Source: JASGCL01 sp965203915 (GTDB lineage: Bacteria; Pseudomonadota; Alphaproteobacteria; JASGCL01). From it: a stretch of DNA of 64,000 nt. Under the pieces are notes generated by a model, which did not search any database, was not told the origin of the DNA, and saw nothing but the letters and a program-made list of their open reading frames with translations. The stretch spans positions 186,001 to 250,000 of the forward strand of contig OZ241918.1 of the NCBI GenBank assembly GCA_965203915.1, given 5' to 3'. Numbering within the stretch: the first letter of the stretch is position 1; every line of letters begins with the position of its first letter. The position numbers and the translations under genes were made by a program. Positions 51,896 through 61,518 of this stretch are shown here, piece by piece.

Positions 51896-52653
51896 CGATT
51901 CAAAATATTCGCCAACAAATTGATGATATTGATAAAGAAATTGCAAGCCTATTAAAAGCGCGATGGCAGTTGGTGACCAACATCAGCAAATTAAAAAAAT
52001 TGGCAAAGCAGGAGGCTGGCTATCGCCCATTCCGCGAGCAAGATATTTACGACAAATTGCCGCACGATAAAAATATATCGCGCGATGAATATTGGACAAT
52101 TTGGAAAGAAATCATGACCACCACGGTGATGCGTGAAAATGAGTTTGAGATTGCGGTGGGCAAAATATTTTTTCGCGAACATGGTTTTTTATTGGCGCAA
52201 GAATTTGGTCGCAGCACCCTATGGCGCACCAGCACCGAGGCGTCGCCCGATAAAAAAAGGCGGGGAGGCAAAGAAATATTGACCGATAACAAACTAACCG
52301 ATAAGGGGGCGTTGCGATTATTATGGCAAAGGCAGGTTGGCTTGGCCGTCATCCCCATGAAGGCGGTGCATAGTTTTTTCACCTTTCATAAGGAATTGGC
52401 GATTGTGAATATTTTTCCTTCCTTTCGGTTTGCGCCCGACAAAAAAATCTCTAACCAGGATATTTTGGGCGTGATAGTGGGTTGGCAGGCGATGGAACAA
52501 ATTGATGGAAAAGAAACATTGTTGGTGATATTAAATAAAGAAAAAAATATATTTGAAGTTATCAGCCTAGAAAAATTATCGGGGCAAACAGTTTTGGGTC
52601 GCGTGCCGCGCCCCCATTATTGGCAAGACAACAATGAAAAAAACTTAAGGTAA
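51892..52653 (+). CDS. Chorismate mutase (AroQ) with a C-terminal extension
   Basis: 253 residues. Residues 1-85 are an AroQ helical chorismate mutase: IRQQIDDIDKEIASLLKARWQLV and YRPFREQDIYDKL. Residues ~90-253 form a second part I do not recognise (VGLAVIPMKAVHSFF, LLVILNKEKNIFEVISLEKL). Converts chorismate to prephenate for phenylalanine and tyrosine. Four bases before the hisC-like gene, a common alphaproteobacterial pairing in which the aminotransferase finishes the aromatic pathway. Confidence 0.85.
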   Translation: MTIQNIRQQIDDIDKEIASLLKARWQLVTNISKLKKLAKQEAGYRPFREQDIYDKLPHDKNISRDEYWTIWKEIMTTTVMRENEFEIAVGKIFFREHGFLLAQEFGRSTLWRTSTEASPDKKRRGGKEILTDNKLTDKGALRLLWQRQVGLAVIPMKAVHSFFTFHKELAIVNIFPSFRFAPDKKISNQDILGVIVGWQAMEQIDGKETLLVILNKEKNIFEVISLEKLSGQTVLGRVPRPHYWQDNNEKNLR

Positions 52654-52657
52654 AGGC

Positions 52658-53770
52658 ATGACAAAAAAAGACTTTACCCTGCAAGCCAACAGTTGGGTGA
52701 CGGAAATCCCCGATTATATCCCTGGCAAACATAAGGGTGATGGGGTGGGGCCGCGCGTTGTTTTGTCGGCCAACGAAAACCCCTGGGGATCAAGCCCCCA
52801 GTTAGAAGCGACAAAAAAAATTGCCAACCATCGCTACCCCGACAGTTTTGCAAAAAAATTACGCAGCGCGCTTGCCACATTTTATAATATTGAGGATAAT
52901 CAAATAAGCGTCAGCGCGGGCAGCGATGAAATTTTGTTGGCGATTGCCAAAACTTTTTTGTCGGTTGGTCGGTCGGGTATTTACAGCCGCCATGGTTTTT
53001 TGGTTTTTCCCATAGCCATGAAGGGTATGGGGGCCAAGGTTATGGTCGCGCCCGAAAAAAAATTGCCATCGGGTAATTTTCAAACCGACCTTGACGCTAT
53101 CTTAACCATGGTTGATGACACCACGCGTGCGGTGTTTTTGGCGAACCCCAACAACCCAACGGGCACCATGGTTTCCCTAACCGAAATAAAAAAATTCTTA
53201 CAGCAATTGCCGCCGCATGTTTTGCTGGTGCTCGATGTTGCCTACGCCGAATATGTCACCGACACCGACTATAACCAAGCCGTCATGCAATTGCCCAATG
53301 AATTTCCTAACGTGGTGGTGGTGCGGACATTTTCCAAAATTTATGGCATGGCAAGTTTGCGCTTGGGGTTTTGCGTGGGCGATGCACGGGTGATAAGAAA
53401 CATCAACAAATTATGCGGCGTCTTTACCACTTCGCAAATAGCGCAAGATGCGGGGGTGGCGGCGATGGCCGACCAAGATTTCATTGCCGCGTCGCGCGCC
53501 CATAATTTTTCTGAAAAATCGCGAGTCCAGGGGGTGTTGCGCCAGCAAGGTTTCAAACCCTATGACTCCGAAGCCAATTTTTACCTGATAGATTTTGGCA
53601 ATGCCGACGATGCCACGTCTTTCTTAGAATTTTTGGAAAGCCATAATGTCTTCGTGCGCAGCATGAAGGGTTATGGTTTGCCCCATTGCATAAGGGTGAC
53701 CGTGGGCACCAAGGAAGAAAACGATATTTTCCTGCAATGGGCCCTAGCCCACAAAAGCGGCAAGAAATAA
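52658..53770 (+). CDS. hisC: Histidinol-phosphate / aromatic aminotransferase
   Basis: 370 residues. VVLSANENPWGSSP near residue 31, SAGSDEILLAIA near 87, NPNNPTGTMVS near 165, LDVAYAEY near 195, and the PLP lysine in RTFSKIYGMASLRLGF near 225. HisC family. Next to chorismate mutase it may act on phenylpyruvate or hydroxyphenylpyruvate as well as histidinol phosphate. Confidence 0.92.
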   Translation: MTKKDFTLQANSWVTEIPDYIPGKHKGDGVGPRVVLSANENPWGSSPQLEATKKIANHRYPDSFAKKLRSALATFYNIEDNQISVSAGSDEILLAIAKTFLSVGRSGIYSRHGFLVFPIAMKGMGAKVMVAPEKKLPSGNFQTDLDAILTMVDDTTRAVFLANPNNPTGTMVSLTEIKKFLQQLPPHVLLVLDVAYAEYVTDTDYNQAVMQLPNEFPNVVVVRTFSKIYGMASLRLGFCVGDARVIRNINKLCGVFTTSQIAQDAGVAAMADQDFIAASRAHNFSEKSRVQGVLRQQGFKPYDSEANFYLIDFGNADDATSFLEFLESHNVFVRSMKGYGLPHCIRVTVGTKEENDIFLQWALAHKSGKK

Positions 53771-53817
53771 TAACAAGCTAGTTTTTTTAATAGGCGCGGA
53801 AAATTTTATAAGGCGCG

Positions 53818-54858
53818 TTACATAACCGCGGCCATCGCCAACAACACATCGACCATGCGGTGTGAAAAACCCATTTCATTATCATACCACGCCAACACCC
53901 GCACCAAATTGCTTTGCTCGCCCGCCTTGGCGCGTGCCGATGTTTCCAACAAATCAACGCAACTGCTTTCTGCCATGCCGTTGAAATCAACCGATACCAG
54001 CGGCAGGTTGCTGGTTTTCAAAATATTTTTTAATTCATGTTGTTCGGCTTGTTTAAATAATTCATGTAATGCGAGGGTGCTGATGGGTTTTTTTAACAAC
54101 GCCACCAAATCGACGCATGATACATTGGCGGTGGGCACGCGCATTGACGACCCATCCAATTTTCCTTTGAGGCTCGGGATAACCTCACCGATTGATTTGG
54201 CGGCCCCAGTCGAGGTAGGAATCATCGACAGGGCGGCGGCGCGCGCACGGCGCAGGTCCTTGTGGCTGCTATCCACGATATTTTGATCCCCCGTGTAGGC
54301 ATGGATGGTGGTCATGAAACCATTTTCAATGCCCACATTATCTTCTAATATTTTTGCGACGGGGGCCAGGCAATTGGTGGTGCAGGAAGCCGCCGAAACA
54401 ATTTTGTCGCCCGCGGTGATGGTGTCATGGTTGACGCCGTAGACAATTGTTTTGTCGGCACCTTTGGACGGGGCTGACACCAAAACTTTTTTCGCGCCCG
54501 ACGCCAAATGCACCACAGCTTTTTCTTTGTCGTTAAATTTGCCCGAACATTCCAAAACAATATCAACCCCGTGCTTTTTCCAATCGATGGCTTGTGGGTC
54601 ATTTATTTGGCTATAGGCTATGGGGCCATAACCAATGTCGATGCTGTCGTCGCTGGCGGTGACATTTTTTTCATATATGCCATGCGCCGAATCATATTTG
54701 AACAAATGCGCCATGGCACTTGCGCTGCCTGGGCTGTTGATGGCGACCAATTTTATTTGTTGGTTGAAGCCAGGGTGTTTAACCATGGCGCGCAACATCA
54801 ACCGCCCAATACGACCAAAACCGTTGATGGCTATTTTAACATGCGGGGTTGTTGTCAT
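53818..54858 (-). CDS. gap: Glyceraldehyde-3-phosphate dehydrogenase
   Basis: 346 residues. NAD loop INGFGRIGRLMLRA near residue 10, the catalytic Cys in SAASCTTNCLAPVAK near 156, and HAYTGDQNIVD near 182. Central glycolysis and gluconeogenesis. Its start overlaps the stop of pgsA by four bases (ATGA), so both are on one transcript. Convergent with hisC. Confidence 0.96.
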   Translation of the reverse strand: MTTTPHVKIAINGFGRIGRLMLRAMVKHPGFNQQIKLVAINSPGSASAMAHLFKYDSAHGIYEKNVTASDDSIDIGYGPIAYSQINDPQAIDWKKHGVDIVLECSGKFNDKEKAVVHLASGAKKVLVSAPSKGADKTIVYGVNHDTITAGDKIVSAASCTTNCLAPVAKILEDNVGIENGFMTTIHAYTGDQNIVDSSHKDLRRARAAALSMIPTSTGAAKSIGEVIPSLKGKLDGSSMRVPTANVSCVDLVALLKKPISTLALHELFKQAEQHELKNILKTSNLPLVSVDFNGMAESSCVDLLETSARAKAGEQSNLVRVLAWYDNEMGFSHRMVDVLLAMAAVM

Positions 54859-55505
54859 GCTTTTTTAAGTTTCCTTTTTTTCATAAGTTTGCGTCGGTAG
54901 CTTTTTTCTTTTAAAGGGTCAAGGCTGATATGTGGCCAAGCTTTCTTCAAATAATCATAACCCGTGATAAGCGTCAAAACCGCCGCCACCCACAACAATA
55001 CAATGCCTGTCGCACGAATGGCAAGGCCATAAAATTCTTCCACGCCAACAATCAAAAATCCTAAGGCAAACATCTGCACCGCGGTTTTCCATTTTGCCAA
55101 TTTGCTGACGGGCACTTTCACATTTAAATTTGATAAAAATTCGCGCAGGCCTGACACCCCAACCTCCCTTATAAGGATAAGGATAGCAGGCATAAGATGA
55201 ATGCCGTAAATGGTTTTGTCGGCGACCATCAACAACAACACCGCCATCACCATAATTTTGTCAGATATCGGGTCAAGCATTTTGCCAAAATTGCTGGTGC
55301 GGCGGTCGCGCCGCGCCAACCAACCATCAAGATAATCCGACAAACAAGCCAGGGTGTAGATAGCCAAATTGACCCAATCGTAAAAGACATTTTGCAAAGA
55401 CCAATAATAGGCGAATAGGGGCACCGCCAAAATACGGTAGAGCGTTAACAAATTAGGCCAATAGCGTCGCTGTAAAAAAAACATGGTGATATTATTCCTT
55501 ATCAA
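54855..55505 (-). CDS. pgsA: CDP-diacylglycerol--glycerol-3-phosphate phosphatidyltransferase
   Basis: 216 residues, four to five membrane segments. The CDP-alcohol phosphotransferase motif is complete: DYLDGWLARRD then FGKMLDPISDKI near residues 57-84. First step of phosphatidylglycerol synthesis. The C-terminus is very basic (RRKLMKKRKLKKA). Upstream of gap in the same operon. Confidence 0.94.
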   Translation of the reverse strand: MIRNNITMFFLQRRYWPNLLTLYRILAVPLFAYYWSLQNVFYDWVNLAIYTLACLSDYLDGWLARRDRRTSNFGKMLDPISDKIMVMAVLLLMVADKTIYGIHLMPAILILIREVGVSGLREFLSNLNVKVPVSKLAKWKTAVQMFALGFLIVGVEEFYGLAIRATGIVLLWVAAVLTLITGYDYLKKAWPHISLDPLKEKSYRRKLMKKRKLKKA

Positions 55506-55534
55506 TGTTGATATAAATTTTTTTATTCAAGATG

Positions 55535-55912
55535 TCATTCATTTATTTTATTCATGTAACTAACCAGCGGCCCCGTTGATTCGCCGCCCAAAAGGTGGAT
55601 ATGGAAATGGGGAACCTCCTGATGGCCATGGGCACCATGGTTGCTGATGATGCGATAGCCCGTTTCCTCAATGCCCAAATTTTTGGCGGTGGTTTGCACC
55701 AATTGCCAAAACCCGATCTGTTCGTCGGGCGATGCGTGGCGCGTGAAGTCAGCAAAAGAAACATAGGCACCCTTGGGAATGACCAAGGCATGAATTTTCT
55801 TTTTGGGGTAAAGGTCGTAAAAAGCCAAAGCCACCGCGTTGTCAGCAATTTTTTTGCAGGGAATGTCGCCGCGTAAAATTTTGGCAAAAATATTATCGTG
55901 GTTGTATGTCAT
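55535..55912 (-). CDS. HIT-family nucleotide hydrolase (HINT-like)
   Basis: 125 residues from the ATG at 55912. The HIT triad is VPHFHIHLLGG near residue 100; NIFAKILRGDIPCKKI is the usual opening. Purine nucleoside phosphoramidase or a related hydrolase by family. 29 bases before pgsA in the same direction. Confidence 0.93.
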   Translation of the reverse strand: MTYNHDNIFAKILRGDIPCKKIADNAVALAFYDLYPKKKIHALVIPKGAYVSFADFTRHASPDEQIGFWQLVQTTAKNLGIEETGYRIISNHGAHGHQEVPHFHIHLLGGESTGPLVSYMNKINE

Positions 55913-56053
55913 GAGCAATTCTTTTCATTATCAGCAAAACCTCTAAGCAACGGGCTTGTTAGGTGATACTAACTAGCAGAGCAAGCTGAAGATTTCAATA
56001 TTATGATATTTTAGCCTGGTTTCAATCGGGGGCGCGTTACGGGCCAACCGTTT

Positions 56054-56899
56054 TTAATCAACGGCGATGTTGTCAATCAACCTGGCGCGGCCCAAATGCG
56101 CCGCCACCAACAGGCGCGATGGTTTGTCGGCATGCTGCATGGGGGACAGGTCATCGCTCGCCCGCCATTCCAAATAATCAACTTTTTGAAAACCCTTGGA
56201 TAACAAATGACTGATGGCAAGGGGGAAAATATCGCGTTGGTCATCGCCATTTTTTATTTGTTGTGCAACGTGCGACAGGGTTTGAAAAAGCACGGGGGCA
56301 ATTTCCCGCTCCCCCGTGGTAAGATATTGATTGCGCGAAGACATTGCCAAGCCGCTTGCCTCCCTCACCGTTTCGGCACCAACGATGGCAATGGGAAAAT
56401 CCAAATCCTTCACCATTTTTCTTATGATGGTTAATTGCTGGTAATCTTTTTCACCAAACACCGCAACATCGGGCATAGTTTGCAAAAACAACTTGCTGAC
56501 AATCACCATCACGCCGTCGAAATGCTGGGGGCGACTGGCACCGCATAATATGGTGGAAAGATTCTCCATCGTGATGTTGGTTAAAAAACCTGGCGGATAC
56601 ATCTCGCTCGGGCTGGGGGTATAGATAACCGCCACGCCCATGCTGGTTAATTTGGCAATATCTTGTTGCAATGGTTGCGGGTAACGTTCGATATCTTCCT
56701 TGGCAGAAAATTGTTTGGGATTAACAAAGATGGAGGCAAGCACGGTGTCTGACAATTGCTTCGCCTTGGCGATAAGCGATAAATGCCCGTCATGCAGCGC
56801 GCCCATGGTTGGCACCAAACCAATGCGTTTGCCCTGGTTTTTTTCTATGTTAATAAATTGGCGCAACGCGGCAATGTTGTTAATAATTTTGGGAGTCAT
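56054..56899 (-). CDS. panC: Pantothenate synthetase
   Basis: 281 residues from the ATG at 56899 (TPKIINNIAALRQF), selected because the longer frame adds a basic non-family N-terminus that overlaps panB. Joins pantoate and beta-alanine. Seen: IGLVPTMGALHDGHLSLI near residue 25, VNPKQF near 59, and FGEKDYQQL near 150. Follows panB. Confidence 0.95.
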   Translation of the reverse strand: MTPKIINNIAALRQFINIEKNQGKRIGLVPTMGALHDGHLSLIAKAKQLSDTVLASIFVNPKQFSAKEDIERYPQPLQQDIAKLTSMGVAVIYTPSPSEMYPPGFLTNITMENLSTILCGASRPQHFDGVMVIVSKLFLQTMPDVAVFGEKDYQQLTIIRKMVKDLDFPIAIVGAETVREASGLAMSSRNQYLTTGEREIAPVLFQTLSHVAQQIKNGDDQRDIFPLAISHLLSKGFQKVDYLEWRASDDLSPMQHADKPSRLLVAAHLGRARLIDNIAVD

Positions 56900-56924
56900 G
56901 ATTTTTTTCTTATAGCAAGTTTTT

Positions 56925-57791
56925 TTATTTTTCTTTGTAACTTTCTTCGGCACGGGGGTAATCGCCATTTTTGACTGCCTTGGCAAAATCGGCCGCGGCG
57001 TGGCTTATGACCTTATCAACCGCGGCAAATAATCGCAAAAAACGCGGGCGTTTTTGCTGTTGATAAGTTAACCCAACCATGTCATCGGCGACCAAAATCT
57101 GGCCATCGCAACCCTGGCCCGCGCCAATGCCAATGGTGGGTATGGCGACGGTTTTGGTAATGGCCTCGCCCAACCCCGCCGCCACCGATTCTATAACCAG
57201 CGCGAATGCCCCCGCCGCTTCGACCGCCTTGGCGTCATCAATAATTTTTTGCCAATCGTTTTTATCCAACCCTTGGGTTTTAAACCCGCCCAATTCTTTG
57301 GCGCGTTGCGGCAACAAACCAACATGCCCCATCACGGGTATTTTTTGCGCGGTCAGGGCGGCGATGGTTTCTGCCATTTCTTTTCCCCCCTCTATCTTCA
57401 CCGCCGCCGCACCCGTTTCGTCAAGGACGCGTTGGCAATTTTTGATAGCCTCCCCTCTATCTTTCTCCACCGTGCCAAACGGCATGTCAATAACACATAG
57501 CGCATGTTGGGTGTGGCGCGCCACGGCGCGGCCGTGGGTTATCATCATATCCAGCGTCACATCCACCGTGCTATCAAAACCGTAGAGCACCATGCCGAGC
57601 GAATCCCCAACCAAGATAATATCGCTCGCCCCATCGCATAATTGCGCCATCGGCTTGGTGTAAAGCGATAGGGCAACAATTTTTTCTTTGCCCTTCATCG
57701 ATAGAAGTTGGGGAATGGTGATGGCGGGCAAGTGTTTTTTTGGGGAGGGGTGGCGAGGGGGCTTTTTTTCTAAAAAATTCTTAGGCAACAA
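56925..57791 (-). CDS. panB: Ketopantoate hydroxymethyltransferase
   Basis: Up to 288 residues. Family core begins at ITIPQLLSMKGKEKIV, with VGDSLGMVLYGFDSTVDVTLDMM near residue 61, KIEGG near 133, PVMGHVGLLPQ near 151, and ESVAAGLGEAI. No ATG stands before the core: the first ATG (57701) would cut off the first conserved helix. A TTG start is therefore likely, either the one at 57791 or a later one. First pantothenate step, in operon with panC. Confidence 0.93.
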   Translation of the reverse strand: MLPKNFLEKKPPRHPSPKKHLPAITIPQLLSMKGKEKIVALSLYTKPMAQLCDGASDIILVGDSLGMVLYGFDSTVDVTLDMMITHGRAVARHTQHALCVIDMPFGTVEKDRGEAIKNCQRVLDETGAAAVKIEGGKEMAETIAALTAQKIPVMGHVGLLPQRAKELGGFKTQGLDKNDWQKIIDDAKAVEAAGAFALVIESVAAGLGEAITKTVAIPTIGIGAGQGCDGQILVADDMVGLTYQQQKRPRFLRLFAAVDKVISHAAADFAKAVKNGDYPRAEESYKEK

Positions 57792-57881
57792 AACTATACA
57801 CTATTTTGTTGCTTGGTTTCAATTATCCAAGCAAAGGATTATAAAAAAATATGGCGAAGTTTTATAGGTGCGGCGCAGGGT

Positions 57882-58472
57882 TTAAAGCGATATATTTTCG
57901 GCAAGCAGTAGTTTCCTTTTTATACCCAAACCCCCACCATAACCGCCAATCCCACCATTTTTACTGATAACCCGATGGCACGGCACAAAATAACATATAT
58001 GATTTCGCCCCACGCCATTTTTGGCAACCGCGCGATGGTGGCTGTTTATTTTTTTGGCCAAATCGCTGTAGGATATAGTCTTGCCGCTGGCGATGGATAA
58101 AATGGCGCGCCATACCCGTTGTTGAAAATCGGTGCCGACCAGACGCAAATTCATCGCGGCTTGGTTGGTTTGCCAATGTTGTAAGGTGGCTTGCCAATAT
58201 TTTTTTTGTTTATCGGTCAAAGGCTTAATATTATTTTTGTTAAGCTGTAATTGCTGAACCAATTTATCGCTGACCTCAACATGGGTTTGCTGGTCAATGA
58301 ATTCCAACGCCAGCAATTGTTGGGGCAGGTCAGGCGTAGCATCCTCGCCTCTACCATGGGTGGTCATCATCACCGCGGGCAGGATTTGCTGGCCAAGGTT
58401 AAAATCAATGACGGCGTAATAGACAATTTCCTTTTTGCCTAAGGGACGCTTATCAATAATGGGGGAAAACAT
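57882..58472 (-). CDS. ogt: Methylated-DNA--protein-cysteine methyltransferase
   Basis: 196 residues from the ATG at 58472; a GTG 13 codons earlier is also in frame. Suicide repair of O6-methylguanine. Seen: GTDFQQRVWRAIL near residue 102, and the active-site FVPCHRVISKNGGIGGYGGG near 158-177. The helix before it reads HHRAVAKNGVGRNHI. No AraC-like Ada domain. Confidence 0.93.
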   Translation of the reverse strand: MFSPIIDKRPLGKKEIVYYAVIDFNLGQQILPAVMMTTHGRGEDATPDLPQQLLALEFIDQQTHVEVSDKLVQQLQLNKNNIKPLTDKQKKYWQATLQHWQTNQAAMNLRLVGTDFQQRVWRAILSIASGKTISYSDLAKKINSHHRAVAKNGVGRNHICYFVPCHRVISKNGGIGGYGGGLGIKRKLLLAENISL

Positions 58473-58718
58473 GGTCGATATGAAATAAAAATAATAAAAA
58501 ACCGAAGCCACCGCCAGGCAAAAATTCAGGTAAATGATATTATAATTATAGCGCGATTCGACCTAAGGGCAAGGCCGAAATATAAAAAAACAGCAGCCTT
58601 CGCCCCGCCAACAAAAAATGACAAATCTTATTGTAAGAATTTACAGGCTCTTAATAATCCTTCATTTTTTTGTGGTTGAAATGCGGGGTGATTTTCATTA
58701 CAGGTAAAAACAATAAAA

Positions 58719-61427
58719 ATGGCAAAAGAAAAACCAATTTATTTTTTCCAAGAGGGCCGTGCCGAAGGCAAGGCCAGTGATAAAAATTTGCTAGGGGGCA
58801 AGGGGGCAAACTTAGCCGAAATGTGTAACCTGGGCTTGCCCGTTCCCCCTGGCTTCACCATCACGACCCAGGTTTGTAATAATTATTATAAAGATAACAA
58901 GCAGTTGCCCGATAGTTTAAAAAAAGAAGTGAGAACCTATTTGGCGCGTTTAGAAAAGGCAACGGGCTTTGATTTTGGTTCCAGCGATAACCCCCTGTTG
59001 GTGTCGGTGCGTTCGGGGGCGCGTGTTTCGATGCCAGGGATGATGGACACCGTGTTGAATTTGGGTTTGAACGACCAATCGGTTTTGGGGTTAAAGAATA
59101 AAACGCGCGATGGTCGCTTCGCCTTTGATAGTTATCGCCGTTTCATTCAAATGTATGGCGAGGTGGTTTTGAATATCGCCGAAGAACATTTTGATAATAT
59201 TGTCGAGGCGGCCCGCGCCATCAAAAATGTTCAATATGATTCCGAATTGAAGGAAGAAGATTGGAAAAAAGTTATCGATGATTTCAAATCGGTGGTCAAA
59301 AAATACACGGGCCAAGATTTCCCGCAAAAACCCGAAGAGCAATTGTGGGGGGCGATAGCCGCGGTGTTTGAAAGTTGGATGTCGCACCGCGCCCAGGTTT
59401 ATCGTAAATTATACAATTACCCCGCCGATTGGGGCACCGCGGTCAACGTGCAATCGATGGTGTTTGGTAACATGGGCGAGGATTGCGCAACGGGTGTTGC
59501 CTTTACCCGCGACCCGTCAACGGGCGAAAATATTTTTTATGGTGAATTTTTGGTCAATGCCCAGGGTGAAGATGTGGTGGCGGGTATTCGCACGCCGCAA
59601 GCTCTAACGAAAAAGGCGCGTTTGCACCGCGGCGAAGAAAAACCATCGATGGAGGAAGCCATGCCCGCGGTTTACAAGGAATTATGCCGCATCCGCGACC
59701 TGTTGGAAAAACATTATCGCGATATGCAAGACATGGAATTCACGGTGCAGCGTGGCAAATTATTCATGTTGCAAACTCGTAACGGCAAACGGTCAACCGC
59801 CGCGGCATTAAAAATTGTTTGCGATTGGGTGAAGGAAGGACTCCTAACCAAGGAGGAAGCCTTGATGAAGATAGAGCCAAGCAGTCTTGACCAAGTCCTC
59901 CACCCCATTATCGACCCGCGTGCCGAAAAAACTACCTTTGCCAAGGGGTTGCCAGGCAGCCCAGGTGCCGCGTCGGGGCAATTGGTTTTCACCGCCGACG
60001 AGGCCTTGCAATGGGCGGAAGAAGGACGGCAAGTTATGTTGGCGCGGGTGGAAACATCGCCCAAGGATGTCCATGGTATGAATGCCGCGGCGGGTATTAT
60101 CACCGCGCGTGGCGGTATGACGTCGCATGCGGCGGTGGTGGCGCGGGGCATGGGGCGGCCATGCGTGGTGGGGGCTTCTGAATTGCATATCGATGTCGAG
60201 CGCGGCATCATGACCGCCAAGGGCAAGGAATTAAAAAAGGGGGATTATGTAGCCATCGATGGCTCGAGCGGTGAAATTTTTGTTGGCAAATTGACAACCA
60301 TCGAACCCGCCATTGGTGGCGATTTTGGCACGGTGATGAAATGGGCCGATGAGATACGCCATTTAAAAGTTCGCACCAACGCCGACACGCCCGACGATTG
60401 CAAAACGGCTTTACGTTTTGGCGCCGAGGGGATTGGGTTATGCCGCACCGAACATATGTTTTTTGAACCCAGCCGTATCAAGGCGGTGCGCGAAATGATT
60501 TTGGCCGATTCGGAAGAAGAACGCAGGAAGGCCCTGGCGAAAATAGAACCCATGCAACAAGAAGATTTCACCCATATTTTCACCATCATGGCGGGGATGC
60601 CCGTGACCATTCGGTTGCTGGACCCGCCGTTGCACGAATTTTTACCGAAGGAGAGAGATGATTGCCAAGAATTGGCAGATAGTTTGGGCCTGTCGTTGGA
60701 GCGTATAGAAAAACGCGTGCTTGAATTGCACGAATCAAACCCAATGCTTGGTCATCGCGGTTGTCGCTTGCTTAATTCCTATCCCGAAATTTGCGAAATG
60801 CAGGCGCGGGCGATATTTTCCGCCGCGGCCCAGGTGATGAAAGAAACCAAAAAAACATTGGATTGCGAAGTCATGGTGCCGTTGGTGGGGTTGGGGCTGG
60901 AATTAACCAAATTGGCAGACATCATCGACCGCGAAGCCGACAAAGTCATGAAAGAACATGGCGTCACATTGCGTTATAAAATAGGAACGATGATTGAATT
61001 GCCACGCGCCGCGTTGATTGCTGGCGAAATTGCCAAACGCGCTGAATTTTTTAGTTTTGGCACCAACGATTTAACCCAGACAACTTTCGGTTTGTCGCGC
61101 GATGATTCGGGTAATTTCTTGGAACATTATGAAAAAAAGGGGATTTTGGATAGGGATCCCTTCGCAACCTTAGACATTGTTGGCGTGGGCGAATTGATGA
61201 ATATCGCGAAGGAACGCGGGCGCAAAGTGCGCAAAGATTTGAAATTGGGTATTTGCGGCGAACATGGCGGCGACCCCGATTCCATTATTTTTTGCCATCA
61301 GATAGGTTTGGATTATGTTTCCTGTTCGCCCTATCGTGTGCCGATAGCACGCCTGACCGCGGCGCGGGCGGTGATTGCCGAAAAATTACAAAAAAAGATT
61401 GCAAAAAAAACTGGGGCAAAAAAATAA
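58719..61427 (+). CDS. ppdK: Pyruvate, phosphate dikinase
   Basis: 902 residues, full length. N-terminal ATP-grasp part (LLGGKGANLAEMCNLGLPVPPGF near residue 25, SVRSGARVSMPGMMDT near 97), the phosphorylated His in GGMTSHAAVVARGMG near 463, and the C-terminal barrel with the catalytic Cys in LGICGEHGGDP near 842. Reversible pyruvate/PEP conversion using PPi; the neighbouring ppa competes for PPi. No pyruvate kinase is seen in the window. Confidence 0.97.
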   Translation: MAKEKPIYFFQEGRAEGKASDKNLLGGKGANLAEMCNLGLPVPPGFTITTQVCNNYYKDNKQLPDSLKKEVRTYLARLEKATGFDFGSSDNPLLVSVRSGARVSMPGMMDTVLNLGLNDQSVLGLKNKTRDGRFAFDSYRRFIQMYGEVVLNIAEEHFDNIVEAARAIKNVQYDSELKEEDWKKVIDDFKSVVKKYTGQDFPQKPEEQLWGAIAAVFESWMSHRAQVYRKLYNYPADWGTAVNVQSMVFGNMGEDCATGVAFTRDPSTGENIFYGEFLVNAQGEDVVAGIRTPQALTKKARLHRGEEKPSMEEAMPAVYKELCRIRDLLEKHYRDMQDMEFTVQRGKLFMLQTRNGKRSTAAALKIVCDWVKEGLLTKEEALMKIEPSSLDQVLHPIIDPRAEKTTFAKGLPGSPGAASGQLVFTADEALQWAEEGRQVMLARVETSPKDVHGMNAAAGIITARGGMTSHAAVVARGMGRPCVVGASELHIDVERGIMTAKGKELKKGDYVAIDGSSGEIFVGKLTTIEPAIGGDFGTVMKWADEIRHLKVRTNADTPDDCKTALRFGAEGIGLCRTEHMFFEPSRIKAVREMILADSEEERRKALAKIEPMQQEDFTHIFTIMAGMPVTIRLLDPPLHEFLPKERDDCQELADSLGLSLERIEKRVLELHESNPMLGHRGCRLLNSYPEICEMQARAIFSAAAQVMKETKKTLDCEVMVPLVGLGLELTKLADIIDREADKVMKEHGVTLRYKIGTMIELPRAALIAGEIAKRAEFFSFGTNDLTQTTFGLSRDDSGNFLEHYEKKGILDRDPFATLDIVGVGELMNIAKERGRKVRKDLKLGICGEHGGDPDSIIFCHQIGLDYVSCSPYRVPIARLTAARAVIAEKLQKKIAKKTGAKK

Positions 61428-61518
61428 CCGCCAGCAGGCAAGGTTCATTATGTGATAGCAAGCTATGAAATAAGAGCGCGTATTGATATAGTAAGCAAAG
61501 CGTTTTTGAAAGAAGTTG

